A DNA stretch of 64,000 nt from Cavia porcellus (GCF_034190915.1 NW_026947491.1:26786101-26850100); one strand, 5' to 3'. Positions 1-11,509 are shown, counted from the first letter of the stretch. Translations and numbers: made by a program. Notes: a model not told the origin generated them from the sequence alone.

Positions 1-380
1 CTGCTGGTCTTTCAGCTGTCTCAGCCAGCTCACAGCAGTTCCCAAGCCACAGTTCGAAAGGGTGAAGTCATACACATGGTAACCCTGTATGCATGCACGC
101 CCCAGTCAGAGCAGCAGTCAGTGTGGGTGGTAACAGCAGTGTAGCAGAGACCGCACATTCCCCTTTCATTTATTCTTACAACTCTGAAGTATTTGGATTA
201 CTTCGTTTTACAGTGTACACTCTCTCATTTTACAGAAGGAAAAATGGGTTTGGTGGCTGAGTTTTCACCACTTAGGAACATCTCTGAACAAAAAGCCTCA
301 CAAGAGTAACTTTTTGGTTGTGTAACTAACAGAATCCCTGGAGATTGATGTTTCAGAAAAAATAAAAAAATATTTAAAAA

Positions 381-612
381 ACAGTGGGCTTGGGAGGCTA
401 AGGCCGGAGGATCCCTGCAAGTTTGAGGCCAGCCTGAACTATACAGTAAGACCATCTCCCCCAGTAAAAAAAAAAAACCTAAAATAGCTATCAGGCATGG
501 TGGCACACACCTATAATCAGGAAGTGAGAAGACTGTGCTGAAGTGAGAAGAGGAGGCCAGCCTGGACTACACAGTGAGACCATCTCAAAAACAAAACAAC
601 AAACAAAAAAAC
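381..612 (+). mobile_element. Two adjacent B1-type SINEs
   Basis: The first covers CTTGGGAGGCTAAGGCC to an A tail near 479. The second starts AGGCATGGTGGCACACACC and ends with CCATCTCAAAAACAAAAC. Both have the 7SL-derived core GAGGCCAGCCTG. Confidence 0.7.
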
Positions 613-668
613 CCAGCGAAGTCCAGCAGGGGCAGCAGGGGGCCCCAGCAGAACTGTTAAGAACATAG

Positions 669-762
669 GCTTGGGCAGGGGATTGGGCTCAGCAGCATAA
701 GTGCCTGTCAGGAAAGTGTGAGGTTGTGAGTTTGATCCCCAGTACCAAAAAAAACAAAAAAC
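669..762 (+). mobile_element. ID SINE (older)
   Basis: GGGCTCAGCAGCATAAGTGCC followed by TGTGAGTTTGATCCCCAG and an A-rich tail. It is a diverged copy lacking the clean anticodon-like stem. Confidence 0.7.
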
Positions 763-764
763 CA

Positions 765-2745
765 TAAGCTCTTCATACTATTTAACATTGAAGCTGGACA
801 AGTTTCCAACATCGGGCAGCAAGGGAGTGTCTGTCAGCATATTTAGATGTTTCTGATGTAGGTATCACGAGGATATAAAACTTTTGGGGGAAACTTAAGA
901 GTCACACACTGATCCACTATTGTTAGAATATGAAAACATGCGAGGTGAGGGGGATATTTTCATATGGGGAAAAAAGATGAGAGCTGAGCAACATACAGAG
1001 GTCACTACATGCCAGGACAAGTTCCTTCTTATCAACCAGTCTACATGTCTATCAATTATTTTTATATGGCTCTGTAAAAACAAGAATAACATTAGCTAGA
1101 AATTTAAAGCTTAAGCAATAAAGCTTTTTTCCCTTAATGGCTTCTATTTGTAATTAGACTAGCTGACACATAAGGACTTACTTAGTCACCCAATGGTGTT
1201 CAGTCAGGAGTAATTCTGTCCCCTACAGCCATCCAGCCCTGTCTGGAGGGATTCTAGTTACCATAACTTGGACACTTTGAGGAAGGCAGATGGTGCTACT
1301 TGCATCTTGTAAAGTGATGTTAAACTTTCCATAAAGCCCAGGACAGCCCACCCAACAGTGAATTGCCACAAAATGTCAATGGTGTCTAGGTTAAAAATTC
1401 TGCTCTAACTTCATGTTTAAACTATTAACCACAGTTTCAATTACCAGCTGAATCTGTGGCATTTTCCTAGTAACTTCCTAAAGGTGTAAAAATAATGTAA
1501 GATTTCTTTTCTCGCTACAATTTGAAGCTATTTTTTCATACTGAGTTTGATACTTTATCAGGTTCCTCCTATATTGGCTTTGGCCTTAAAATGCTTTCCC
1601 AGAAGTTAAAACAGAAACATGTACTGGTACTATGAGACAGGTATTTAAAGAGGTACTACAGTTAAGCTAGACAGCACAGGCACACACACTTATCCTTTCT
1701 CCACCTGAGTAAACCCATTCTGAAACCTCTAATAGATCCTGTCACAGCGGTGGGACATTTGTGCTGACCCAGGCACACTACTCCCCTTACCACACATGCT
1801 GTGATCCATGGCACAGTGTGCTTTCAGAAGACAAATGATGAGGGCTAGAGAAACTACTAGCCATCAGGCCTTCTTCACTGCCTTCCTGGCTTTAAAAGGG
1901 GGAGGGGGAGTCAATCAAACTCTTGAACACATTCTTACAGTTCTCCATTAAAAAGCAACTTTCCTTTCCCCCATGAATGCTCCCATTATATATATATATC
2001 TAAAATGTACCATTTTTTTTTTCTTTTTAAAGAAAGGGACAAAGAAAGATTGGTAATTTTCCTGGCCTTTAACTAGGTCTTGGTCTAGTTAACTGCTCAG
2101 CTCTACTGATCCAAAGCAGAAGAGAATCAGGACCCCACAAAGTAAGGTGCAGGCAGGTATGTTTCACAGGCCACATGACTCAGGAAATGAGCAGTCATCT
2201 GAATCTTTACAGCAGCATTTACTGTAACATTCCGTTGACAGGAAGCTAAGTCTCTTCATAAGGAGGAGACAGTCTACAACACTTTCCCCCACCAATCCCA
2301 GGCCAAGACCTCAAAAGGTGAAAATGACTGCTGAAACATTTACTGGCTTTCCAAGTTAAAGCTTCCAAGGACTGCAGCAGCTCTACTGCAACATCAGCTG
2401 CTGCAGAAAGTCACAAGCAAAACAAGCTTAAAAGTCAGGCTATTACTCACCTACGAAAAGAAACATCAATGTAACACTCAAGGAATTCATCTGTCCTAAA
2501 ATACCTAACTCTTCAAGCACTTCAACAGCAGCTTGCATAATAATTTTACTATGAATACTGTTCCTCGGCTGTGTTGACAAATGAAGCAAAATATTAATAC
2601 TATATGGTTAGCCTGTTTTAATTGTTCCCCCCGCCCCATCTACATCCTATGTTTCAAGTTTCAGGAATGTAAATCTATGACCCTTGACAAAGAAATTATC
2701 AGCTCCTTATTTACGACCATGCAGGGGCTGGGAGGAAAACGGTTA
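765..2745 (-). other. CAPRIN2 intron 1, mostly unique sequence
   Basis: About 2 kb of largely repeat-free, moderately AT-rich DNA. It lies just downstream of the first CAPRIN2 coding exon. I see a short AT run near 1988 and no second coding exon: the expected continuation of the coiled coil after EKKK is not encoded here on the minus strand. A strong donor-like word CGTAG/GTGAGT lies on the minus strand at 2451/2450. The lack of SINEs, compared with the rest of the window, suggests retained regulatory sequence. Confidence 0.5.
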
Positions 2746-2746
2746 C

Positions 2747-2998
2747 CTTCTTTTTCTCGATGTTTCTAATTTTGTGTTTAAGGCATATGAGTCCGTTGTC
2801 GATGTAGGTCTCATAAGCCTGGGATGGAGATGCAGCAGAACTCAGGGCAGACTGCAGAGGGCTCAGGGCCCGCTGGCTTTCCCCATGCTGACTGTGGTTC
2901 ACCTGGGGCTTGGCTGACTTCATATTCCCCACTCTTCCCTCCTCTGACCGGCCTGAAGGTGACTGGTAACCAAAAGGGGACGAAGAGAGTTGCACCAT
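2747..2998 (-). CDS. CAPRIN2: CAPRIN2 first coding exon (partial gene)
   Basis: This exon encodes the N-terminal 84 residues of caprin-2, a cytoplasmic RNA-binding protein of the caprin family. The family has a coiled-coil caprin homology region, RG-rich stretches and, in CAPRIN2, a C-terminal C1q-like domain; it is linked to translational control and Wnt/LRP6 signalling (family knowledge). The frame starts MVQLSSSPFGYQSP, continues through a Ser/Gln-rich segment (SQRALSPLQSALSSAASPSQ) and ends YETYI..GLICLKHKIRNIEKKK, the beginning of the coiled-coil region. The exon stops in phase 0 at AAG, followed by the donor gtaacc (2746-2745 on the minus strand). I chose the ATG at 2998 because an in-frame TAG lies upstream at 3052-3050. 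The remaining exons lie left of the window and were not found in bases 1-2700. Identification is by remembered protein similarity and is very strong. Confidence 0.95.
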
Positions 2999-3500
2999 TG
3001 AAACTGATGAGGCTGAAGAGAAGGGGGGAAAGCAAAGTGCAACAGTAAACTAGGGGGGCACAGACAGGCTTTAGCTTCCCTAGAAAGTCTAGACCCACTT
3101 TCCTAAAATTCCACAGAAGTAAGCTCAAAAACTAACAGTGCTTCGGTTACTGCCTTTCCGTTCCACTGCTTTCAAGGTAATTAGTGGCAAGCACTGGTCA
3201 ATTCGCATAGCCTTTACGTCGGCAAAAAATCTACAAGGCGGGGGACGTTTCCAGAAGTTCGATTTTCCACACAGGGAGGAAGAACTGCTAATCAAGCAAT
3301 GGCTCCTGAGCTCCTCTCTTTACAGGCGCAAACCACATTGCGAAAAACGTCTATGGGTGAACACACACACACACAGCTTTCCACAAGGGAACCTCAACGC
3401 AATCTCCTGACTCGATCCCCCATTGCCAAACTCAATCACGAACATTTCGAAGAAAACCTCAAACTCCCACTAAGTGAAACAGCAGTTTCTTAAACCAGAC
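2999..3500 (-). other. CAPRIN2: CAPRIN2 5' UTR / decayed N-terminal extension
   Basis: Directly upstream of the CAPRIN2 ATG the minus strand still resembles the coding sequence of the longer human N-terminus. Short peptides such as ELTSVE, SRLSRE and SSASSVS can be read around 2999-3125. The frame is not open: a TAG lies in frame at 3052-3050, and the homologous pieces further up are in a different frame from the MVQL start. In this species the segment therefore probably acts as 5' UTR. The stretch from 3130 to 3500 is unique sequence with scattered CpGs and a short CA run near 3361; it may be 5' UTR or a short 5' intron. I could not place a splice acceptor with confidence. Confidence 0.6.
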
Positions 3501-3519
3501 CGGTAACTTCCCTCTGATT

Positions 3520-4180
3520 CCTCTAGAGCCTGGCGGCAAGTCCATCCCTACCCGGCACGGGTGCAGGGTGCTCTCGCAAGCTGCACCCCCAGGTGACGCT
3601 CCGCAGCCGGGCTGCTCGCCCCGTCACTGTCCGCTCAGGGCGTCCTGGGCACGGGCGAGGTGGTCCCTCACAGCCCCGCCGACCTTCCTTTCCCCGCGGT
3701 CCGGCCCACCCGCCAGCCTTGCGACGTGAGAGCCGACCTGGGCCAATGCGCGAGCCGCCGCCCTCGAGCCCCCACCCCCGCTGCGCCGACCCGGACCCGC
3801 CCTCCAGCTTCACCTCCCCAGGCCGCCGCTGCCGCAGCCCGTGCCCGCCTTCGGACGCCGGCGGGGGCCAGGAGGGCTGCGGCGGTGGACCGGCGCCACC
3901 CCGCACTCGCGTCTCCTCCTACTTCCCCTCCCTCTCCCCGCCCTGGCGCGGCCCGCGGCGTCCACGGCGCCCAGCGTCCAGCCGATTCCACCGCTCTTGC
4001 CAGGCCCACCCTTGCAGCCGCGCGTGCCTTATATATGCCGCGCCTCGCCCCGCCCCCGCCCGCGCTTGCGCTCTCGTGCCTCCGGGCACCGCCTCCTTCC
4101 GGCGCCGCGGGCGGGCGCGCGCGTCCGCCGCGGCTGCGCAGAGGGCCCAGAGCCAGGTGGCAGGGTGACGCGCAGCAGGT
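3520..4180 (-). promoter_or_regulatory. CAPRIN2: CpG-island promoter of CAPRIN2
   Basis: This block is strongly GC-rich with dense CpG dinucleotides, GC boxes (CCCCGCCC and similar) and CG runs around 4100-4130, unlike the AT-rich flanks. It sits about 0.5-1.2 kb upstream of the CAPRIN2 start codon, where a CpG-island promoter would be expected. Long open frames on both strands here are a by-product of few AT-rich stop codons and resemble no protein I know. Divergent transcription toward higher coordinates is possible but not shown by the sequence. Confidence 0.8.
4028..4037 (-). promoter_or_regulatory. TATA-like box in CAPRIN2 CpG island
   Basis: Within the GC-rich island, an isolated AT-rich word reads CATATATAAGG on the minus strand, a good TATA-box match. 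It would place a minus-strand start near position 4000, pointing to CAPRIN2. TATA boxes are uncommon in CpG islands, so this may mark a focused start site. It is near-palindromic (TATATATG on the plus strand), so direction is not decided by the motif alone. Confidence 0.45.
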
Positions 4181-6180
4181 GTGTTGCATGTCTTCGAGGC
4201 ACGCCCGCCTCTGTGGAGCTTGCATAACGGGCCTCGGGTGCTTGTGTTTTGCGTGGGTATGCGTGAACTTTCGGGCCCTGGAAACGTTCTTCGTGATAGG
4301 AAGGAGAAAAATGCCCATTTCTTCCCTAGGGGCTCAGCCCCCAAAAGCGAGCGCTTCCAGTCAGCACAGCTGCAGAAGCTGAGTAAGAGGCTGCGCCCTC
4401 CGGAAAGCTGATGGTGCTTATTACCTGTGTTCTTCATTGCTGTGAAACAGTGATCATCAGCACTCAGAACTCGTTTAAAAAAAAAAAAAAACTTATACAA
4501 GGTCTCGCAAAACTAACGAAAAAGGCTAGTTATGCATCCACTTCGGAACAAAAAGATGTGTCTTGTCCTAAATGAATTAAACACACACAGTGCAAAAACC
4601 GCCCCCAACACGTGTCCAACTGTTTCACCCAGTAGAATTGTTTTAGGTCCTGTCCCCAATGCTGATAAAAAGTAATTTAGGCTAGCAAAAAAAAGAACAA
4701 AAAGTAAGACTCGAAAAAACAAAAGCCCTTTAATAATCTGACCAATTTCACACAGAAATAATGTAGCGTTTCTGAAGCCAGTGATTTATCAATTATCTGT
4801 TCAGTTCCTGGGGACATTACGTACATTAATGTTGGGTTGTTGCTTTGAATCTGAAGCCCATGTAGAGCTTTGAAGCCGACTGATAATCGGAGAAAAAAAC
4901 AAACTCCTAACCCTAAAAATGAGGAGGCTTATGCTTTCTTGGTGGACCACACACCAGGGAAAAACAGGAAGGACACGTGCTTGGGTCTATGCTTTGGCAC
5001 AACTAACAGCACAGGTCATGCCTATTGAAATCTGAACTAATGAAACTAACAGTGGTCCTTTCAGACCAAGCAAGAGCTTGCACGTGGACCATGTAGATCT
5101 GGATATAAAGCCTAAATATTATGCTAAAATGAAGTAAGTCTGAATAAATCTTTACAGATATATTTCCCAACACGGGCTGTGAAAATGAATCAAGATAGAA
5201 TGCAAAAACAAAAATAATTAAATTTCACATCCAGTAAGTAGTCCATGTAAGCATAATATAACATTTGTAGGAGACTGTGCTGTAATAATGTTGCACAGGT
5301 GTCTTCTGAAAAATGATAAAGGTCATTCAGGAAAAAAAAATATCCCTAGATCTGGAAATACAGCTCCTGCGTAGAATGCCTTCCTAACATGTGAGGACCT
5401 GGGGTCAATCCCCATGCCATCTAAAGTAAAAATGCTCCTCTGCCAGAGATTTGACTTGTTTTGAAAGACATTTTGCCAAAACTTTTTATTTGTCAAAAAT
5501 TTGGTTTATTTTCACCTTCATTCCAGGCTTTCCATAACACCTTGATTTGTACTGCTACCTGGGAAGAAGAAGTATTTGTAGAATGTCATCTTCGTGCTTC
5601 AAATTAATGATGGAAGAATATATTCAATGTATTCAGCAGACGTTTTCCAGACACATTATTATGTGTTGGGGATAGGGATATAACGTGTGACAAGGCAGCC
5701 CCTGCCCTGCAGCGGAGTGGAAATTTGATCAAAGCTGCAGGTATAAACAGCAAAACAAACAAATCAACAAAATAAAAAGACAAAAATGCTAACAACATAT
5801 AATGAATGGTTTGATTTCAGCAAAAACAGCCAGCCTTTACATCCCTTGAAAATGTGAAGACCTTAAATATGCATTGTCTGGCAAACGGTGTGATCCCTGA
5901 AGGATGGTTATGCTGCAGTCACTTACAATTAATTTAGCTTCGTGTTGTTGAAACTGGAAAGATTAATTTGCCAGAGGATGTGAAAGCCAGTAGCATGCTT
6001 GGAGATAGAGCAAATTATCTTGGACATTTTATTATGAGTGACAGAAGTCGTTCCTCAGTGGCTTTATAGAGGGAGAGATTCCCTCCCTCCCCAGAAAGAT
6101 AAGACCAAGAAAAATAACAAGAAAGCAAAGAAAGAGACAGAGTCTCCAGTAGCAGTTTATACAAGGGGCTAAAAATATTG
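4180..6180. other. Intergenic, mostly unique
   Basis: AT-rich sequence upstream of the CAPRIN2 island. Apart from an A-run at 4477 and a degraded ID at 5348, I see nothing identifiable. Confidence 0.5.
5348..5432 (+). mobile_element. ID-like SINE, degraded
   Basis: AATACAGCTCCTGCGTAG with GGGGTCAATCCCCATGCC: both polymerase III boxes are recognisable but decayed. Confidence 0.5.
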
Positions 6181-6182
6181 TA

Positions 6183-6306
6183 CTTTTTTGAGACAAGGTC
6201 CCATTGTGTAGTCTTGAACTAGCCCAGCCTGGCATCAAACTCATAACAGCCCTCATGCCTCAGCTTTCAAATGCTGAGATTATAGGCACACCACCACTAT
6301 GCCCCG
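6183..6306 (-). mobile_element. B1-type SINE
   Basis: TTTTTTGAGACAAGGTCCC, then CCCAGCCTGGCATCAAACTC and GCCTCAGC in reverse. Confidence 0.7.
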
Positions 6307-6429
6307 CTGAGATTTTCAGCATTTAAGAGAACCTTTTCATGAAAAGGGGGAACAATATAGACTATAGGTACAAGAAGCAAAAGTTGCCATAATTATTATG
6401 TGACCTTTTCTTCAGAGTAAATTCTTATC

Positions 6430-6536
6430 TTTTTATTTTTACTTTTTATTTTTATTTTTATTGGTGGTGATACGAGGGATCAAATCTAGGACCTTATTCA
6501 TGCTTAGCGAGCACTTTACCGCAACTCCTTTAGAGC
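6430..6536 (-). mobile_element. ID-like SINE, degraded
   Basis: T-rich left end, then CGAGGGATCAAATCTAGGACC and GCGAGCACTTTACC, a reverse ID core. Confidence 0.5.
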
Positions 6537-8284
6537 ATTTTTCAGAGAATTCCCAGTTTCTAAGGTTAGTATTTTTGTGGGCTTGTTGTCTTCATAAATT
6601 TATAATTATACATTCCTACTGGCTTTGTTTGTACTGTTTCTTCAGACATTGAAACAAATGTGTTAATGTGGTTCACCATCATGTTCCTTTGAGGTTAGCG
6701 TTCTTCAGGAGAAGAATGACCTTTGTGGCTCATTTAATAGGGAACCTTTTCCTGGCCCTTTCCTACCGCCCTCCCCGTGTCCCTTTACTGCTGACCAGTT
6801 TAATGCCATTTGTGATTAGTATCAGTCAAAAATGCCTAGTTCTACCTTCCCAAAAATGATTAAAATATTCCTTATTTGATCAAAATGTACCTACATCTCT
6901 TTTTCACTCATCATAGTGTATTTTTCAGACTGTTGGAAATTAGCCTCTTTAAAACCATGCAGCATTAATTCAAGCTTTAAGGCAGATGTCTGTGGCAGAA
7001 TAAATTCAGGGAACTACTTTGAAAAATGAAAATATTTCCCTTAATCTCATCAAGAATCTTGAGAGAAGACTCATTTTTCCTGTAAGTTGGCAACAAGTTA
7101 ACTACTGAGCTGTAGTGGAAAAAAAAGAAATAAAAAACAGGTTGATTTTCATAGGAAATAGAAAGAAATGTAGATCTTTAAAACCTTCTTTTTTTTTTTT
7201 TTCCAAAATGCCTGGCCATTAGGAAACACAACATAGTGGGAGAAGAGACTAAATGGAACTTCACTTCTCCATTAATGCAAATTATGTTTTCCTAGAAGAG
7301 AGATTCAACTTGAGATGGAGGTAGATAAGATTATAAGCTAAATGTAATTTGAGTTTTTAGAACTTTACTTTTACTTCCTCTAAAATGGGATCATAATTCA
7401 TGAGGGTGTTTTAATGGTTGCGTGACTTAATAGATAAAAGGTACTCACACATTGCCTGGCATATACCACTGAATAATTGGAAGTTATTTTTATAAAGACA
7501 GTTTCCACTGTTATGCCACTACCTACTCGAGAAAACTAATAATCCATATCTCAGAAGAGTGCACATCAAAAAGACAGCACCATCCCTCTCCATATGCTCT
7601 GCAGCTCCGGGCTGCCCAGCTTCCATAAATATGTGCAAGGCACCAACAGGAGATACTATATACACAGTAGCATAAATTCTAGGGCTTCTGGCTAGTGCCA
7701 TTGTCTCTCTAAGATAAAGCATTTGCTTCTGCTAGCCCTACCTAATACTACCAGCGTTGCTTTAAAAATCTTCAGAGTAAAAGCAACACTGCCGCTTCTT
7801 CCAAGAAGCCTATAGACCATGTGTGTATCTGTGTGTTTACAGCAAATTTGGAGGTGAAGGCAGGGAGTAGGAAATGCAAACGGGCCCAGAGAAACAGCTT
7901 GTCTCACTTGTCATGTCTGTAAAGGCACAGCAGAAAGAGAACAGGAAAAGAAGCAGGTTGGCAGCAAGAATGTTCTTCCAATGCTAGTTTGTAAACTTAG
8001 GCAAACAACTTAGTTTTCCTGTTAACAGTGTCCTAATGACCAAATTGTTAGTAGTTCTGTCCACCCCTCTCCATACCCTTCCCCCAAAACCCTGCCACCA
8101 TCTCCTGTGGAGGATATAGCAATAGCCGCCTCAGGTTTCTTGCTTCCCTGCTGGTCCAACTGTAGTTGCCCCTAGATACTGAGGCAGAGCAATATTTAAC
8201 AACATAAATTCTAATAGAAACTCTTGCTCAAAACTCCTCATGGTTTTCTACCCCACTTAAGAGGAAAAATCCTTAGAGAGATGG
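6537..8284. other. Intergenic, mostly unique
   Basis: One MIR-like fossil near 7400 and a T-run at 7187; no gene signal. Confidence 0.5.
7375..7490 (+). repeat. MIR-like fossil
   Basis: TCTAAAATGGGATCATAATTC and CACATTGCCTGGCATATACC resemble the MIR core and 3' end. Confidence 0.5.
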
Positions 8285-8376
8285 TGAGGACTAGGGGTAG
8301 ACCTCAATGATAGATAATCTTCTTAGCATGTAGGAAGTCTTAGGCTCAATCCACAGCACTAGAAGAAAAAAAATTC
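8285..8376 (+). mobile_element. ID-like SINE, degraded
   Basis: GGGGTAGACCTCAATGATAG ... CTTAGGCTCAATCCACAGCAC with an A tail. Confidence 0.5.
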
Positions 8377-8379
8377 TAA

Positions 8380-8890
8380 AGCTATTACTCATGATGTAAG
8401 TTCACCCCCAGCCTCTCTGAGCCCTGGGATGAACCCCTTGTCCCCATCTTTAGTATTCCTTCCTGTGCATCTCCTTCCCCATGAGTAGACAGGCACTGAG
8501 TGCACTTTTAACCTAGAATTCAGCAAAGGTTGATGAGATGCCACTTCCATGATAACATGATGGTGGTTCCAACCCATCGTGCTGAGGCTCCCCTCCTGTC
8601 TCAGCTTTAAGGAAGCCAGCAGCCACGGTGGGACAGGTGAGAATGAATGTCTGAATGGTAAGGAAGGAGAGTGACCTCTAGCTGACAGCCACCAAGAAGC
8701 TGGGCCCACAACCCAGAGGCCTGCAAGGAAGGGAATTCTGCCAGTGGTTTCTTCACCTTGGAAATAGAGCTGCAGAGGAGCCTCTGCTGAAAATCCTTCC
8801 TTGGCCAACACCTTTAGTGCAACTTTAGAGGACCCTGCTAAACTGCGCCTGGACTCCCACAGAACCGTGAAACAATCTGCTATTTTCAGT
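8380..8890. other. Unassigned ancient-repeat-like stretch
   Basis: A 140-codon open frame on the minus strand (8389-8811) crosses this stretch, but its composition and words such as AAGGTGTTGGCCAAGG on the minus strand recall an old interspersed repeat rather than a gene. Confidence 0.35.
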
Positions 8891-8894
8891 GGCT

Positions 8895-9270
8895 GAATTC
8901 ATGGTAATAATGTTACATAACGATAGACAGCTAACAAGGTTATTCCTCATTCCTTGCCTCATCTCTCCTCCACCTGCCCACCCCAACTTCTTGCCGGCCT
9001 CCCTGTATGTCAAGGACATCCTCCCCAGGGCCTTTGCATTTGCCATGCCCCTTGTCGGAGGGGCTATCACCGTAGTACATCATGTTTTAATTCTCTGTGG
9101 AAGATTGTTTCACTACCTAGAAAACTATCTTTGTCCTGTTTCTCTGTAGAACAATATGAGCTCTTTGAGAGCAAGGACCTTGTCTATCTTGTTTCCCATT
9201 ATACGCCTAAAATTTAAAACAGTGTCTGGCACCATAACATTCAGGAAGTACTCAGTAGCACTGAGTGCTG
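8895..9270 (+). repeat. L2 LINE-like fossil
   Basis: CAGGGCCTTTGCATTTGCC near 9028 and GAGCAAGGACCTTGTCTATC ... CAGTGTCTGGCACCATAACA near 9170-9240 resemble the 3' end of the ancient L2 family. There is no coding potential. Confidence 0.55.
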
Positions 9271-10059
9271 AGTGGTGTTTAACTCCTTCCAAAGCTACAG
9301 CAGTCTCAGGTCCATAGGAGACTCATGCAAAGTGTCCCATAGAACAGGAAGCCTGGTGTAGCAAATGGGAGCAGCTTGGGAGTCTGGCCCTGGGTGGGGA
9401 GACTAAAGCCCCTGTGGAGAAGCCCACAGAGCTGTGCAGCAAATGCAAGCAGCAGCTCTGACATGCACATCACAACATGGCTGCCTCAGAGCAGGATATC
9501 CAAGACCCAGACATGTGGCATGTGCATAGGTTATAAAAACTCACCCACAGAGATGCCGTGCTCACAAGAACCTGGCAAACAAAACCACAATAAACACATG
9601 AGAACACCTGCCCTTAGAAGGGAAGGAGGGGCAAGTAGGTTAATAAGGAATAAATAAAACAGGAAGACACCGCATATGCTAATGAGGATAATGTGCTAGG
9701 AACTGAGCTGTGTGATTAATGCAGTCTTCTTCCTTTGAGAACCAGAATTAAGGCAAAACGGAATTCATAATTCAGAGGTCAATGAAGATAGCAGAGTGTC
9801 AGCAAGCTAGATCAGAGGCACTGGAGCATTCACTGAAAGGACCTGCCCCTGGAGCTTCTCTGTCAGGCTCCATTCTGTCTTGCCCTCCTTCTTGGAACTG
9901 GGCATCTGGATACATCTGAATTTTCTCTCCAGTTACTCTCTATCTGTGTTAGGTTTCTATCCTTGTTAGAATTAGTTTGAATTTTTATTAGTACGTTGCC
10001 ATACATACTGATTACACTCATGGCAGGGAGTTGGTACTTATACATAGCACATCTTAAAT
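9271..10059. other. Intergenic, unique
   Basis: No repeat or gene recognised. Confidence 0.45.
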
Positions 10060-10225
10060 CTTTTTTTTTTTTTTTTTTTTTTTTTGAGACAGGGTCTCAG
10101 TATGCAGTTCAAGCTGGACTTGGGCTTACTTTGTAGCCCAGCCTGGCCTCAAACCCGCAGCTATCCTCCTGCCTCAGCCTCCTGAGTGCTGGGATTATAG
10201 GTGTGCACCACCACAACCTGGTTCT
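10060..10225 (-). mobile_element. B1-type SINE, full length
   Basis: T tail of about 26 bases, GAGACAGGGTCTCAGTATGC, an internal duplicated segment, and GAGTGCTGGGATTATAGGTG. At about 165 bp it shows the longer form with GAGTTCAAG-type insertion common in this window. Confidence 0.82.
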
Positions 10226-10484
10226 TCACTTTTCTTCTGTGTTCCCTTCTGCTCTCCTTCTCCCCTCCCGATTCTTTGTCCCTTTCCCTTTTGCAAAACA
10301 CGTTTCTGTTTCTTACTTTTTATTTTAAATCTATTTATACTTTGAGTTTCTCACATAAGAGAAACCATGCAATATTTAAGCTTGTGTCTGATTTATTTAA
10401 TGGTATGGTCTCAAGATGAATCTATTTTCTTAAAAATGAGTCATATTTGTTTTTTATGGCAAAGCAGTGCTGTGTTGTGTTGTG

Positions 10485-10622
10485 TGTTGTATTGTTTTGA
10501 AACAGGGTCTCAATATGTAGTGCAGGTTGGTCTTGCTTATGTATCCCAAGTTGACCTCAAACTCACAGTGATCCTTTTGCCTCAACCTCCTGAGTGCTGG
10601 GATTACAGGAATATGCTGTTCA
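10485..10622 (-). mobile_element. B1-type SINE
   Basis: GAAACAGGGTCTCAATATG and TGAGTGCTGGGATTACAGG in reverse. Confidence 0.78.
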
Positions 10623-10629
10623 GTTTCTG

Positions 10630-11100
10630 TTGTATATATCACTTTTTAAATTTGTTCATCTGTTAATGGACATCCAGGCTGGTTCCACACTTTGGCTACT
10701 ATGAATTGTGCTGTAAAATGTGAATGCAGGTATCCCTACAGTCTGCTGACTTTAACTGCTTCGAATATATAGCATGAGTGGTACAGCTAGATCAAATGGT
10801 ACCTTTACTTTTAGGGGGTTTGGGTTTTTTTTTTAATTTTGTTTTTGTCTTTTTTGAGACAGGGTCTCACTATGAAATTCAGGCTTGCCTTGAACTCACT
10901 TTGTAGCTAGGATGGCCTTGAACTCACAATGATCCTCCTATCACAGCTTCCCAAGTGCTAGGATTTTAGGCCTGCACCACCACACTCTGTTTAGTTTTAG
11001 TTTTTTGAGGAACCTCCATACTGATTTCCACAGTGCATATACTAATATACACTCCTACCAGAAGTACAGAAGGATTCCATCTTACCCCACCTACCATTTC
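10630..11100 (-). mobile_element. L1 LINE 3'-end fragment
   Basis: The plus strand carries CATCTGTTAATGGACATCC, TTGGCTACTATGAATTGTGC and, after a B1 insertion, GAGGAACCTCCATACTGATT. These are reverse-complement L1 3' sequences. The B1 at 10845-10995 splits it. Confidence 0.72.
10845..10995 (-). mobile_element. B1-type SINE inserted in an L1
   Basis: TTTTTTGAGACAGGGTCTC to CCTGCACCACCACACTC in reverse; L1 sequence resumes on both sides. Confidence 0.8.
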
Positions 11101-11310
11101 AATGTAGTTTGGATTTGCATTTGCCCTAACCGGCCTCACAAGTTTGAGGCCAGGCTAGGGTACATAAGACCCTGTTTTTAAACACATACATACATACTAG
11201 AAGAAAGTGGTTGCATAGAGAATAAAAGCAATGACATTTAATCTGCATTTCCAAATGGGGCTTGATAATTTGAAGCAACACATTGTTCATTGTCAAAATT
11301 CCCCACATTA

Positions 11311-11470
11311 AGCTGGGCATAGTAGCTCACACCTGTAATCCCAGCACTCAGCAGGTTGAGGCAAGAGGATTGTTGTGAGTTCAAGATCAGTCTGGGCTAC
11401 AAAGTGAACTCAAGGCCAGCCAGAACTGCATAGAGAGACCCTGTCTCAAAAAGACTAAATAAATAAATAA
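11311..11470 (+). mobile_element. B1-type SINE
   Basis: AGCTGGGCATAGTAGCTCAC to CCCTGTCTCAAAAAGAC with an AAAT tail. Confidence 0.82.
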
Positions 11471-11509
11471 ATTCCCACATTAGTAAATGAGACATAATCA
11501 AAATATATG

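Noticed and set aside
1..2745. Second CAPRIN2 coding exon
   Set aside because: The sequence expected after IRNIEKKK is not readable on the minus strand in this part; the small frames there are SINE-derived or random.
3593..4500. Long overlapping open frames of up to 240 codons in the left CpG island, on both strands
   Set aside because: High GC removes stop codons in all frames. The frames are Arg/Pro/Ala-rich, match nothing, and overlap each other, so they are composition artefacts over the CAPRIN2 promoter.
8389..8811. 140-codon minus-strand frame as a gene
   Set aside because: No recognisable domain, no splice or promoter context, and the stretch looks like an old interspersed repeat.
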